Below, in pieces: positions 1 to 10,166 of a stretch of DNA of 64,000 bases. The stretch comes from Galerina marginata. Lineage: Eukaryota > Basidiomycota > Agaricomycetes > Agaricales > Galerinaceae. How positions within the stretch are numbered: position 1 is the first letter of the stretch; each line of letters opens with the position of its first letter. The notes under the pieces were generated by a model. It saw only the letters and a list, made by a program, of their open reading frames with translations, was not told where the DNA came from and ran no database searches. The position numbers were made by a program, and so were the translations under genes. The DNA lies in contig JAECYW010000023.1 of the NCBI GenBank assembly GCA_023014335.1, positions 992,001 through 1,056,000 of the forward strand, in the 5' to 3' direction.

Positions 1-2405
1 TTTGCTCAGCATCGCGGCGTTTGTTCTCACGTTGAAGCATGAAGCGCAAAAGTAATATCAACACAGCGCAGGCGCCGATGCAGGCAGAAATAATAGACCA
101 TGGAACGTGGTTACTTTAACAAGAATGAGCAGACTAAGATGGTAATTGGCAAAGGATACACACCGTGGTTGATATTTTTTCTTCCACATAAACGGCCCTG
201 CAGCATTACCGATAGCATAAGCGGATAGAATAATGGCATTCGTAGTGGTGCCTGAAGTGGGACACATTAGTATCACGATCAAAGATTCTCCAGGTGATAG
301 GGCTAACGCTTTGTGTGTCCAGAAACGATAGAGCTGACCCATCCAAGAAGGATGACAAAGGGAGTGAAAACAAAAACTGTTGAAGACAATCGGAACATCG
401 GAACACGAATATCAGCGAACGAAGGAGTTGCTTACTCGATATCCAATACGAGAACAAGAGTCCTACTTTGTCATGCGAGGGCAATTTATTCACCAGAATA
501 GATCCAAGAAGTGCGGGAATGAACATCATTACGGCGGCATAGCCACGGCCGATGGAACGGCGAGAGGCCAGTGTGACACCAAGCCAAATGGTCAGGACTA
601 TGGGCCATCATCAGTGTTTTTTTTATAGACAATGGAGTGAATTGGGACGTACTCTCCACTACACCATCGACACAGCCAAGTAATGTCGTCTGAATCGGAG
701 TGAAGCCGAATTGACTAATTATGAGTTGCCTTTGGTTTGTCAACTGCAGTAATGATTTATCTGTGAGCCAAATAGAGAAAGTGCGCAACATTGGATCATA
801 CCGAATTGACGATGTTTCTAATCAGTAAAATCAGTTAGAATTAGTAGACGTTTTGTGAAGGCGTCTGATGATAAATACCCAATCGCGGCGAAAGCGGCCA
901 TTACCCATACTTTAGGATCCTTCAAAGTTTCAATAAACCTATACCCATGGTCAGAAGCGTTTATTCCGGTGACGACGGAGCTTAACATACTGTTCCCTTT
1001 TCCAGTGTTTGTTTTCCACTCCGGATTGGTTCACTTTGATCCGTTGAACAGCCTGCGTGCGCTCTTCCGGCGTCAAGAAGTACGCTGTTGTGGGCGAGTC
1101 TGGGAAGAAAAACCTGGGTACGGAATAGTGGGCATGGTAAGAGAAAATCATGAGAGGTCGCATACCAGAATAGTACGGATGTTACGAGGGTGATAACGCC
1201 CGTAATGATCATCAACCTGGAAAGAAGTTAGATATGCCAATTTTGTTCTGAAGGGCTTTCTTTTTACCATTGCCACGCCATGAAATTGTGGACCTACCGG
1301 CTTGATCAGAAGTATATCCGGAAAGATATTCAAACTAAAATACCTTTGTGTGCAAAACGCCAAAGCTAACGAAGCCGAGGAAGATAATAGCAAAGCCATT
1401 CATGAGGACTATTGACCGAATTAGCAACAAAGTTCTGAATGGAACGAAAAGTCATACACCAATACCCCACGCGTTTATTTTGCTCTGCGCGAGTATAGAA
1501 CATAGAAGTCACGATCATGAAACCTGGAGTAATTGCACCTAGATTCCCCGGATGAGCATCCATTCGGGTCGAATGACGAGGGAAGCAGCACACCTTCACA
1601 TATTCCTAAAATGAATCTGACAGCAAATAATGCGCCAAAGGATTTGCAAGCGGCATGTGCCAGAAGAGCAACGGCCCAGATGAAGATATTGATGCTATAT
1701 ATGCCGTCGTTGGTCAACTCGGATTTTGCAAGAGCCCAAATTGGCATCCAACCTCATCCATTTCCCAACGGGGAACCTTTGAAGCGCCAAATTTTGGGGA
1801 TACTGAGAGACCTGAGTACAAATTTTACACGACGAAATTGAAGATAAACGCACCTCGAAAACCAGATAGCTGAGGTAGAAGATGGTTCCGAGCCAGTTAA
1901 ATTGGTTCTGCGTTAAATGTGCGCCTGGTCTACAGAAATGTCATTAGCATGGCCACAAAGAATGAAAATGAGATTAATTACATGATTCCCAGAACGGCAG
2001 ATTGCCCTAATGTCGTCTTGTCGGCAAATGTCATACTGTGGGCAGTGGGCGTTGTGTGAGCCATCAAGCAGAATTCTTAGAACTTCCATGACATACAGAT
2101 ACATGACTATAGATAGGATAGAAGGAGGGTTCAGCAATTAATTTCGACGTTGGAGATCTCCGACAGCTTACTACACATGAGTGGCATGAGGTGCCAATCA
2201 ATTTTTCGCCTGCAGAACCACAGAGATATTGAGTTGTTGAAATGCGTCGCAGTCATGGTTTTTGGACTCGCCTCAAACGAGCTGCAACTTCAGGATCCAA
2301 GGGTGTGTCCGAGTCCAGTCCCGCAGCAACATCCACGTCTTGAAGGTGAACGACGGGGTGAGGAACGCCTCCTTTCTTTTCCGAGATTTCGCTGCCAGAA
2401 TCCAT
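1..2405 (-). CDS. MFS transporter, anion:cation symporter (allantoate permease-like) family, 3' end cut by window edge
   Basis: This is a plasma-membrane major facilitator of the Dal5/allantoate permease type, which take up small organic anions such as allantoate, nicotinate or vitamins; the substrate cannot be read from sequence. The N-terminal exon carries a DVDVAAGLD motif and a run toward KIDWHLMPLMC that is typical of the family. Later exons read MTFADKTTLGQSAVLG (TM1-2), FIWAVALLAHAACKSFGAL, VRFILGICEG|AITPGFMIV, FLPDSPTTAYFLTPEER (central loop) and TTTNAIILSAYAIGNAAGP. The reading frame changes are explained by short introns, for example about 1536-1590 (donor gtgtgc, acceptor ctag) and a gtatga donor just after the RVGYW segment, so I read it as intact rather than a pseudogene. 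The last exon seen reads ILLLRFMLQREN and continues past position 1. Start chosen at the Met of MDSGSEIS; an in-frame Met lies 10 codons upstream at 2435. Confidence 0.88.
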
Positions 2406-3309
2406 GACGAAGGTAAGGAGGAGGTCGAGGGGCAAAGACGGGGCAACCGATGCCAGGCGTCATCGTTTAAATAAAGGGATCAAGCGCCTCTTACGAACTT
2501 CCGTAACGCAATATTTCTGATCAAGATGGATCGGCAATAAAAAAATTCGCACCGAACTGCCAACGGGCCAAACACCATACACTGACCTCCCACATGGGTC
2601 GAGAGAAGCATTGATTGGCACCCACATATCAGGGATACTGGTGAGGAGCATCTCCGACTGAACCTCCGATCACATCGAGACTTGATAATGGTGGATTACA
2701 CTCTAGACAGTAACCAAAGGAGAACCTGTGGGGAACGACGGAGTTAGTATGTCGCATATTTCTCTTATTCGTGTCCAAGATTCCAAAGTTATCTTGTGCT
2801 ACCACATAGGCATGCCAGATGTTGCGAATTGAAATATTGACCAATGACATTCCAGAAATATAATTATGAGAGCAAGGGAACTGGCGTTTACGCTGAGCAA
2901 TGGTTCTTTGAAAAGAAATTTCCTGGAAACACGGCTTCAGTTATTGCAGAGCCCTCTGAATATACCAACGGCGAATGTGGAGCGAGGAATTGTCGACCAA
3001 ACTTTGGCTTTGGATGTCCTCTATTTTTACTAGACGCCGAACGGCATTGCCGGTACATTTCCCCACGTGCCATCCAACAAACGCGGCGAAGCGACAAAGA
3101 CAACTCAAACGACGACGTCCTCGAAGAGAGTGTCGCCATTCTTAAACGTTGAAAGAACATTGAAGCCTTGAAATAACCTTCACTTATTCGAACGTACAGA
3201 ACCCCGCCATCGTTCTTTTCCTCGGGTACCCGTCACGTACTGACAGTTTCCAAGTTACACAGCGTGAAGCATTCTTGAAATCCTCGTCGTACAGCCTTCG
3301 AGAGTCGCC
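2406..3309. other. divergent intergenic region between the MFS transporter and CLP1
   Basis: About 0.9 kb separates the two divergently read genes and should hold both promoters and leaders. Open frames on both strands here (for example 2844-3152 +) have no family signature and no splice-supported extension. I see no repeat, tRNA or mobile element. Confidence 0.6.
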
Positions 3310-5228
3310 ATGTCCGAACAGAAAGCTGCTGAACACAAGACATGGGAACTAGGGCCCGAATCCGAATATAGGTTTGAACTCGATCCCGGAACATCGCTCG
3401 CCATCAAGGTTTGTCCAAGTCCACGGATAGAAGATCGGTACAGCCAATTTGTTGAACTCGAGTGTCGTAGCTCGTCCATGGCCAAGCTGAGATTTTTGGC
3501 TTTGAGTTAGCGGAGGGGAAGGTCCATCTATTTGGATACGAGTGCAAGGCTGCAGTGTACACCTGGAAGGGATGCGTGCTTGAGATAAGTCTACGCCCTC
3601 ATTTCCGTCGAACGATCGCGTCCTTAATTATTTTCTTGCACGTTACAGGTGAACCATCGACAGAATATGTTTCAGACGAGACGCCTATGCGGGCATACGC
3701 AAATTTGCATATTGCGCTTGAACAAATGCGAGTCCGGGCTCTTAGGCAGATACGCGGTTCTCCCGTTCCATCCCATGACACATCCAAGTCGGACCCTCCG
3801 AGAATACTTGTTGTTGGCCCAGACCATTCTGGTAAAACCTCTCTCTGTAAGATTCTCACCAACTACGCCGTTCGCGCCGGTCAAGGGTGGGCACCATTTC
3901 TTGTAAACGTTGACCCGAGTGAGGTATGTCGGTATTCAATTTTTTTAAGGAGGCCGGTTGATTAATAGGACGCCAAGGGAGGTTGGGCTGCTCCTGGTGC
4001 CATATCCGTAGCACCAGTTTACGGACCGATACCTACTGCTTCTCCAGTAAATCCACTTGGAACTGCGGCCACTACTGCTCCAGTGTCGCTGTCCTCGAAT
4101 GCACTTCTGCCCCTGGTATATTGGTACGGATATCCGGAGACAAAGAGGAACCCTCTCTTAATGAATCGATTGATACGCAACCTCGGCGAAAATGTATATG
4201 ATCGTTTTGAACTTGACCCAGAAGGTATACCTTCATGTCATGGCCACCATCATCTCTTCAATAATATTGCATTCTTCATAGGCCGAGCTTCCGGTTTGAT
4301 TGTGGACACACCATCTTCATTTGCTTCTGGTCCTTCCTCAAATAACATTCGACAGACTTTGATCAAGGCCTGTATTGATGCTTTTAAAAGTGAGAAGGAA
4401 CAGCTTTGATCATGAGCGTCGTTCAACTCAATTTTTTTGCATCTCTGCAGTTAACATGATCGTTGTCGTCGGGCATGAGAAGCTTAACGTCGAGATGCAG
4501 CGTACCTATGGTTCTCAAATAACCGTCGTAAAGATACCAAAGTCAGGCGGAGTGGGTATCCCCATACCTTTTGATCTGAGGTCGAGAATAATAAATCCGT
4601 GTCTTAGGTCGTGGAGGTGGACGTCAGTTATCGCGAGAGAGTCCACAACTATGCATTGCACACATATATGTATGGCCAGATCATTCGCCCACCTCCGGGA
4701 ATAACAAACGGGAGGCTAGGTGGCGAGACCTTGACCGACCTCGTTCTCTCACCATCATCAACTGTCATTAATTTTGGGGACCTTCAAATTTATAGAATCG
4801 GTTCAGGTATGTTCGGCAGGTGCCTCATCGAACGAATGTTTCATTAAATGTCATACTTCGCAGACACTATGGCTCCATCTGATGCACTACCGGTAGGGGC
4901 CACCCGTACTGTGTCAGAGATGCAGCCTGTCACCGTGGACCCAGCATCGTCAGGCTCTGGTTTGCTCAATGCCGTTCTTGCGCTCCTTGCGCCACCCAAC
5001 GAGGACGAAAACGAACGTTATGACGAGGAGATCCTCGACTTGACGGTGGTTGGGTTCTTGATAGTGTACGCATTTGACAAGCTTCCTCCCAAAAATTGCA
5101 CTAAATCTGTGTTGAACAGGACCAACATCGATTTACCGAAACGCAAGATGACAATTTTGGCTCCCAATCGTGGAACTTTCACTGGAAGGACTGCTGTGAT
5201 TGGATCTTTTGAATGGCAGGACCAATAG
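3310..5228 (+). CDS. clp1: mRNA cleavage and polyadenylation factor CLP1 (polynucleotide kinase family)
   Basis: Clp1 is the nuclear subunit of cleavage factor IA that bridges Pcf11 and the rest of the pre-mRNA 3'-end machinery; relatives are RNA 5' kinases. The N-terminal domain reads ELDPGTSLAIK, then EIFGFELAEGKVHLFGYECK and the family signature STEYVSDETPM. The P-loop GPDHSGKTS lies at about 3816-3842, followed by FLVNVDPSE and LVYWYGYPETKRNPLLMNRL. The C-terminal domain ends with KRKMTILAP, GRTAVIGSFEWQDQ and a stop. Exon 1 is 3310-3408, exon 2 3471-3588, exon 3 from 3649; six or more further short introns are needed, including gtacgc...aacag near 5068-5121, which restores VVGFLIV|TNIDLPKR. 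Walker A is complete, so nucleotide binding is expected. The length (about 480 residues) fits the family. A poly(A)-like AATAAA follows the stop. Confidence 0.95.
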
Positions 5229-5614
5229 AGGCTTAGGTACATAGGTCACATAGGTGGGAGTTTAACATTTCAGTTCTAAGTGTCCGTTATCTGTTGGCAA
5301 TCCTTTGTTGGTAGAATTTAATTTGGAACTTCCTGTGCGCTATCGTGTCAAATGGAACTTCCTCAGTAACCAATAAAAGTAGTGATATGTACAATACATA
5401 GGCTGTAAATGGTCATAAATTTATATGCCATTTTATCGGAGAATTAGCTGTCAATGCATATGGCAAGAACCATGGGTTGAGGAGGCTTTATCATTGTTGA
5501 CGGTCATCCTGGGTGATGTGTGTCCTTATTTATTTTTGTAACTTCACCACCGTGACTCCACCGAAGTCTTCATCATCAACGTCTACCTCATCGAGGCTGA
5601 CAGCGCTGGGCTAC
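5229..5614. other. intergenic region CLP1 to mS38
   Basis: Apart from the AATAAA noted separately, this 386-nt stretch shows no gene. An in-frame Met upstream of mS38 (5513) would add a hydrophobic, Ser/Thr-rich extension, but the Met at 5615 starts a better mitochondrial presequence. Confidence 0.5.
5372..5377 (+). terminator. AATAAA poly(A)-type signal downstream of CLP1
   Basis: An exact AATAAA lies 144 nt after the CLP1 stop codon and before the mS38 gene on the same strand. This is a sensible 3'-end position, but fungal signals are loose, so the assignment is inference. Confidence 0.35.
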
Positions 5615-6599
5615 ATGTCGGCCTTGTCTCGCCTCGCATATCTCCCTGCATCTCGTAGGGCATATTCCTCCTACTTCTCCTCGAAACCAGGTGGCGGTCG
5701 ATACTTCAATTCCGCGAAACCACCAAAGAGCGCTGTCGTCAATGCGAAGGGCACCACCAAGGGCGATTCGTCTTCCGAGGTGCAGGAGAACATTCAAGGC
5801 GCTTCAGGAGCCTCCAACGCTGTCAAGCCAGGTTCCAGAGGAGACGCTCAATCATCACCTTCGTCGTCTGTGGTGCCTGACAGTTCTGCAAGCCTGAACA
5901 GTGCAACCTCCCAGTCCATGGACCTTACAGAGGCTTTCGCGGAATTTACCCAGCACCATATCCCACAACTATCTATCACTTCTAAGGACTACAAGACGCA
6001 TCAATTCTTCTCCCTACACCGACCACTGCTCCTTATCTCTCAACCCTCGTCTATGTTCCGTCCCGTTCCACCCAACCACTCTATCTTCAGCCAGCTGAAA
6101 CCAGAATCAGAGCAGTCGACGCAGCAGAAATATGGCTTGGACATTCCGACAGACCCCTTCATTGACGCGGACGCGGAGGCTGCCCGCCAGTTGACGCGAG
6201 CACTGACGATGACCAAGACCGGTTCGACCTTGTCATGGGAGAGCACCATGAAGCATTTGGGGATAGATGTTTCCAAGGACGCGGACCGAGTAAACCTCCA
6301 GCAGCAGTTCGACAAGGAGTGGGAGGATGTCATGATGGATAGTACGAAGAGGAAGAGGCGAAAGAAGATGAAGAAGCATAAGTGAGTGCCATACCTTATA
6401 GTTTACTTTCTTTTTTAGCCGCGGTGCATAAAGTCTACCATTTTATCTATCTTCCGAAAGCCAAGTTCTAACCTCTTTTCTCATGTTCGTCAGGCTAAAG
6501 AAGCGCAGAAGAGTACGTTCGGTTGGCTTTTATTATTTTTCTCATTACTTACCCCTCTTCTGCTAGGCCACAAGATCAGAGCGACTAAGGCTCAAATAA
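5615..6599 (+). CDS. mrps38: mitochondrial small ribosomal subunit protein mS38 (Cox24 / AURKAIP1 family)
   Basis: The gene encodes a mitoribosomal small-subunit protein of the mS38/Cox24 family, which sits near the mRNA channel and supports translation of COX mRNAs. The start Met at 5615 opens an Arg/Ser/Ala-rich, acid-free N-terminus (MSALSRLAYLPASRRAYSS) typical of a mitochondrial targeting peptide. A low-complexity Ser/Gly-rich middle follows, then the conserved module from WESTMKHLGIDVSKDADR to the strongly basic tail. The tail is built from three exons: exon 1 to 6381 (KRKRRKKMKKHK), a 19-nt exon 6494-6512 (LKKRRR) and exon 3 6567-6599 (ATRSERLRLK, stop). All junctions are GT-AG and rebuild the family's conserved C-terminus, which is the basis of the call. 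The Ser-rich middle makes the protein longer than yeast Cox24. Confidence 0.88.
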
Positions 6600-7091
6600 T
6601 CTATTTACCTCGTTCTGGTCACCATCGTCATTTACCTCAACAACGCAGTGACATTTGTATACTACTGCAGCTAATGTCATCATTGCATGTTCAATCCCTT
6701 TCTTCCACCTTTTTTGCTCTCCGCAATGAATCAAACTTTAATCTGACATTGCCTTTTGGCTTCCTGAGTATACTATTGGTCGATTGAAAGAGGTTTTGCA
6801 CTCGTGGGGTTATCGATCAAGGAATTGGGGAGGTAAATCAAAAGAGTCGATTCCTTGAGAATTTCTTTCTTTCGTACTTACTAGAAATACAAGTCGCCTA
6901 GTTATGACATCCGAGGGACTCCGTGAGCAGCGTAACAAGCGTTTGGGCTTGGTTTGGGCGCTTCTGTTGTTCTGTTTTGGCATGGTTTATTCAGAGGTCA
7001 CTGACTCAGCGCTATAAAGCCTTCGCTTTGATTGCCTTCGGTCGAAACCTCTTCATTCAATCTTGACGAGTCCCTTGCCATATAACTCACC
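6600..7091. other. intergenic region and UBC9 promoter
   Basis: No coding signal is seen. The last 90 nt hold a TGACTCA element (7002-7008) and a TATAAA box (7013-7018) ahead of UBC9. Confidence 0.55.
7002..7018 (+). promoter_or_regulatory. TGACTCA element next to TATAAA box, UBC9 promoter
   Basis: TGACTCA (7002-7008) matches the Gcn4/AP-1 bZIP consensus and is followed 4 nt later by TATAAA (7013-7018), 74 nt before the UBC9 ATG. The TATA placement is convincing; binding by a bZIP factor is inference. Confidence 0.5.
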
Positions 7092-8127
7092 ATGTCAGGC
7101 ATTTGCAGAACACGCCTTGCGGAAGAGCGTAAGCAATGGCGCAAGGATCACCCTTTTGTGAGTCCGTATTTCCTTCTCCATTCTGACTCCTTGCTGCCGT
7201 CAACACCAAGTCAACACCAAAGGCTTTGGGTGGAATGCAACGCCACTTCCTTCGGATTGCCACCTCATTAAAGTGCAATCGCCGAAATTAGTTGACGTGC
7301 CCTGTGATGGAATAAGAATGCTGACTGGTTTCGTTTTGCGCAGGGATTCTACGCTAAGCCTGCCAAAGCCTCCGATGGATCTATGAATCTCATGGAATGG
7401 GAGGTCGGGATCCCTGGGAAAGGAAAGGTGAATATTCGCGATTCCCGAAAGAAACATGACGCGTCAATATTCTATGCCATGACTATTTCGACGCGTCTTT
7501 CCTTTCAACCAATTAGCCAATGCTGACCTCGAGACCACTCAACAGACGGCTTGGGAAGGAGGTCTGTACAAACTGGTCATGAACTTCCCGGAGGGTGAGC
7601 TCTTGTTAATCTGTTACCCATCGACTACCTCAACTAGATGGCCTTCTTAGATTATCCATCAAAGCCACCAAAGTGTTGGTCCTTTTCTCATACTCAAGTT
7701 TCGTTGTGTCTGACTCTCTGTGCAGGTAAATTTAGCCCTCCGCTTTTCCATCCTAATGTCTACCCGTCTGGTACTGTATGCTTGTCCATTCTGGACGAAG
7801 AGAAATCATGGAAGCCTGCGATCACCATAAAACAGGTATTTGTACCAAGGTACTATGTTGACTACGTTTTACGACTTCATTAGATTCTTCTCGGTATTCA
7901 AGACCTGCTTGATAACCCCAACGTCAACGATCCGGCACAAAGTGACGCTTATACCATGTTCAAGTGGGCCTTATTTCACGTTACCAGATCGTCTAACTAA
8001 TCGTTTTCAAAAGGAACGACAAGTCAGCATATGAGTAAGTATTGTCCTTCATATACTAAGGCTGCTGACTGAGTGAATTGGTAGGAGGCGAATCAAGCAG
8101 CAGGCCCGAGAAAATGTACCAAAGTAA
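7092..8127 (+). CDS. ubc9: SUMO-conjugating enzyme E2 UBC9
   Basis: Ubc9 takes SUMO from the Aos1-Uba2 E1 and attaches it to lysines in psi-K-x-E motifs, mainly in the nucleus. Six exons assemble into [80 protein letters not shown], then [20 protein letters not shown] and [14 protein letters not shown]. The HPN motif and the catalytic Cys (codon 7779-7781, in GTVCLSIL) are present. Exon edges read here: 7092-7157, 7344-7427, 7546-7594, 7651-7674, from 7726. The 186-nt first intron is longer than the others. The length (about 160 residues) is normal and nothing is missing. Confidence 0.96.
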
Positions 8128-8318
8128 ATGGTATTATTTCGTGCACAACACCCATTCTATCGGAGCCTCTTGGGATATATGATGCCAGTGCTATCTGTAT
8201 GCATTCTGAATTATTAAATAATGCGAATATTTCGTGTCCATGAATGAATGTTGCTGTGAAAAGCGGGATCAAGTCACCGGAATGTTGCAACGCGCGTCAG
8301 CGTTTTGTGAGAGAAGTC

Positions 8319-8326
8319 TATAAAAA
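8319..8326 (+). promoter_or_regulatory. TATA box of the PB1/retropepsin-like gene
   Basis: TATAAAAA sits 89 nt upstream of the chosen start at 8415, inside a 287-nt region free of coding signal. It is the only clear core-promoter element there. Confidence 0.45.
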
Positions 8327-8414
8327 GATTGAAAAATATATTATGAGGTTGCTCACAATTTGCTGCCACTTTACTTCGGAACACCACATCCAGCACTCCT
8401 TTCACTCCTGGCGA

Positions 8415-9858
8415 ATGGCTGCCCTAGAAGCGCCATCTCTTCTCAATATCCATACTCCCTCGTCGTCTTTCGCTATTATACATTCATGTCTGTTGACTGT
8501 CTCTCATAAACATCCGTTCCGTCGCTGACTCTCCGTTCCTCGTAGTAACCCAAGAAACACTGCAGGATCTGTATAACAAGCTCAGTAGAAAGTCAAACAC
8601 CGACTACTATGGTGAACGGGTTGGCTCTGGCTGGCTAAAGTATGAGTACAATGAAGCAATTTGGAACTTGGACGACGGTGAGTTCTGTTGGATTCATGTT
8701 TCGGCGTCTCCCTGTCGAACAGAGTCTGACTTGCCTACTTCTTCATTAGATTCGGACTACACGATATTCGTTTGGCGGTGGCAACAGCAGCATGATGAAC
8801 AGCCAGATCCAGAGGCTCCTCCGGTTGCTTCGACATCCCGTACACTCCTCCCCAACCCGCCTCGCAATGGAATCCCTGCCACACCCACTCTACATCTACA
8901 TAACCCAAAGAAGCTTCTCCCAGCTCCCCCGGCTTATATGAATCCGGCATACTATGTCTTCCAACCTTCGCGTGCCCAATCACCATCTATGCGACGGTCC
9001 CCGGCCCCTTCTTATGCTTCCACAAGCAGAAGAAGCAAGAAAGGGAAGAACGCCCTCGACGATGACGAGGAAAACGACGGTGTGCCCAAGTTCAAGAAGC
9101 AATTCGATAGATTCCACTCTGAGAATGGGGTGCGGACTGTGATGGGAAGTATTGGCCCAGTACACAATGGTTCGTATGTGCCTCTTTCATCCTACCTTCT
9201 CGCCCGAAGGGATGTGTATTTAAATCTCCTGTGCTGATTTTGACGTCATGCCTTCATTCCAGTTCGGATGTTGCTCAAATCAGGCCACAGGCATGTATAT
9301 ATATCGCGCAAGTTTGCCATCAAGCACGGTTTTATTCCCCCCGATGCTGCCCCGGGCAGCTATGGCTATGGAGGCCTCGTTAACATCGGAACATGGCCTA
9401 TTACTTTGACACCTTCCTCCTCCCAGCCCAATTTCCCAGCGGCAGGGTATCAACGCCCAGACGCTTTCCCCCCTTCTTTGCCCAACACTTCACATACCAC
9501 ATATTCACCGCCGCATATACCCGCCTCCCCGCTGCCATCGCAGGCTAAATTAGCTCCCCCTCTTACGAACGGGAAGACCAAGAGCATCAGGAGCATTAAC
9601 CAGAAATCGAAGCATCAAAACGGACACCAAGCTCAACCTCTTCACGCCAACGGGCCTAAGGCAGTTTTGATTGATGTTTATCTCTCGGAAGAACCTCACT
9701 TTGATGTCGTCCTTGGGCGGTCTTTCTTCGAGAAGCGGCTGGTCAAGATGAATTCGGTCGATCCGACAGATGTAGTTTGTTTGGATACTGGCGAGAAGAT
9801 CGAGTGCGAGCTCGTCATCTTGAAAGATGGCAGGGGCGAAATTGTGACTGTAACCTAG
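8415..9858 (+). CDS. uncharacterised basidiomycete protein: PB1/ubiquitin-like N-terminus, disordered linker, retropepsin-like C-terminal domain
   Basis: I do not know a named orthologue. Exon 1 begins at 8415 (MAALEAPSLLNIH) and joins near 8481 to exon 2 at 8546. The product reads LTQETLQDLYNKLSRK, then YNEAIWNLDD, then DSDYTIFVWRWQQQ, which has the spacing and acidic turn of PB1-like folds. A Pro/Ser-rich linker follows (about residues 80-210). After the intron ending at about 9262, the last exon reads VRMLLKSGHRHVYISRKFAI, resembling retropepsin LxDSGAxxxFIS but with Lys where the catalytic Asp belongs. It then has GYGGLVNIGTWPITL, a second Pro-rich insert, and DVVLGRSFFEKRLVKMNS, matching the retropepsin hhLGRxFL strand. 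The C-terminus is VVCLDTGEKIECE and GRGEIVTVT, stop. The fold assignment is inference from motif order; the substitution suggests a non-proteolytic role such as dimerisation. Confidence 0.72.
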
Positions 9859-10166
9859 TTTCTTTTTTTTTGACCTGATTGTTCGGAAAATGGACCTTGC
9901 TTTGCTGTTTTGTGATCCAGTTGTGTGTTATGTTAATTATACGTGTAATTCTTCTGCAGGAAAAACATCAGTGAACGGCTCAGCCACAAGTGCGAGAAAG
10001 GAGAGAAAGATTAGATTAGATCGGCTAAACTTAGAACAACACGCAAAATTTTGGCATCGTGACTCGACTGCCGACTTATAATCGGCAAATACCCATGATA
10101 GGTCGATGTAGATTTTCAAATCGATTACCATCTTTAATCTTCGAACGAAGAACCTTTGTGCGAGGG
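9859..10166. other. intergenic region and LeuRS leader
   Basis: No gene is supported here. A short inverted repeat, TGCCGA-(7)-TCGGCA, spans 10069-10087, 80 nt before the LeuRS ATG; it could form a 6-bp hairpin in the leader. Confidence 0.4.

Noticed and set aside
1475..1747. Apparent frameshift in the MFS transporter between ICEG and ITPGFM
   Set aside because: A 55-nt GT-AG intron restores CEG|AITPGF, so the gene is not a pseudogene at this point.
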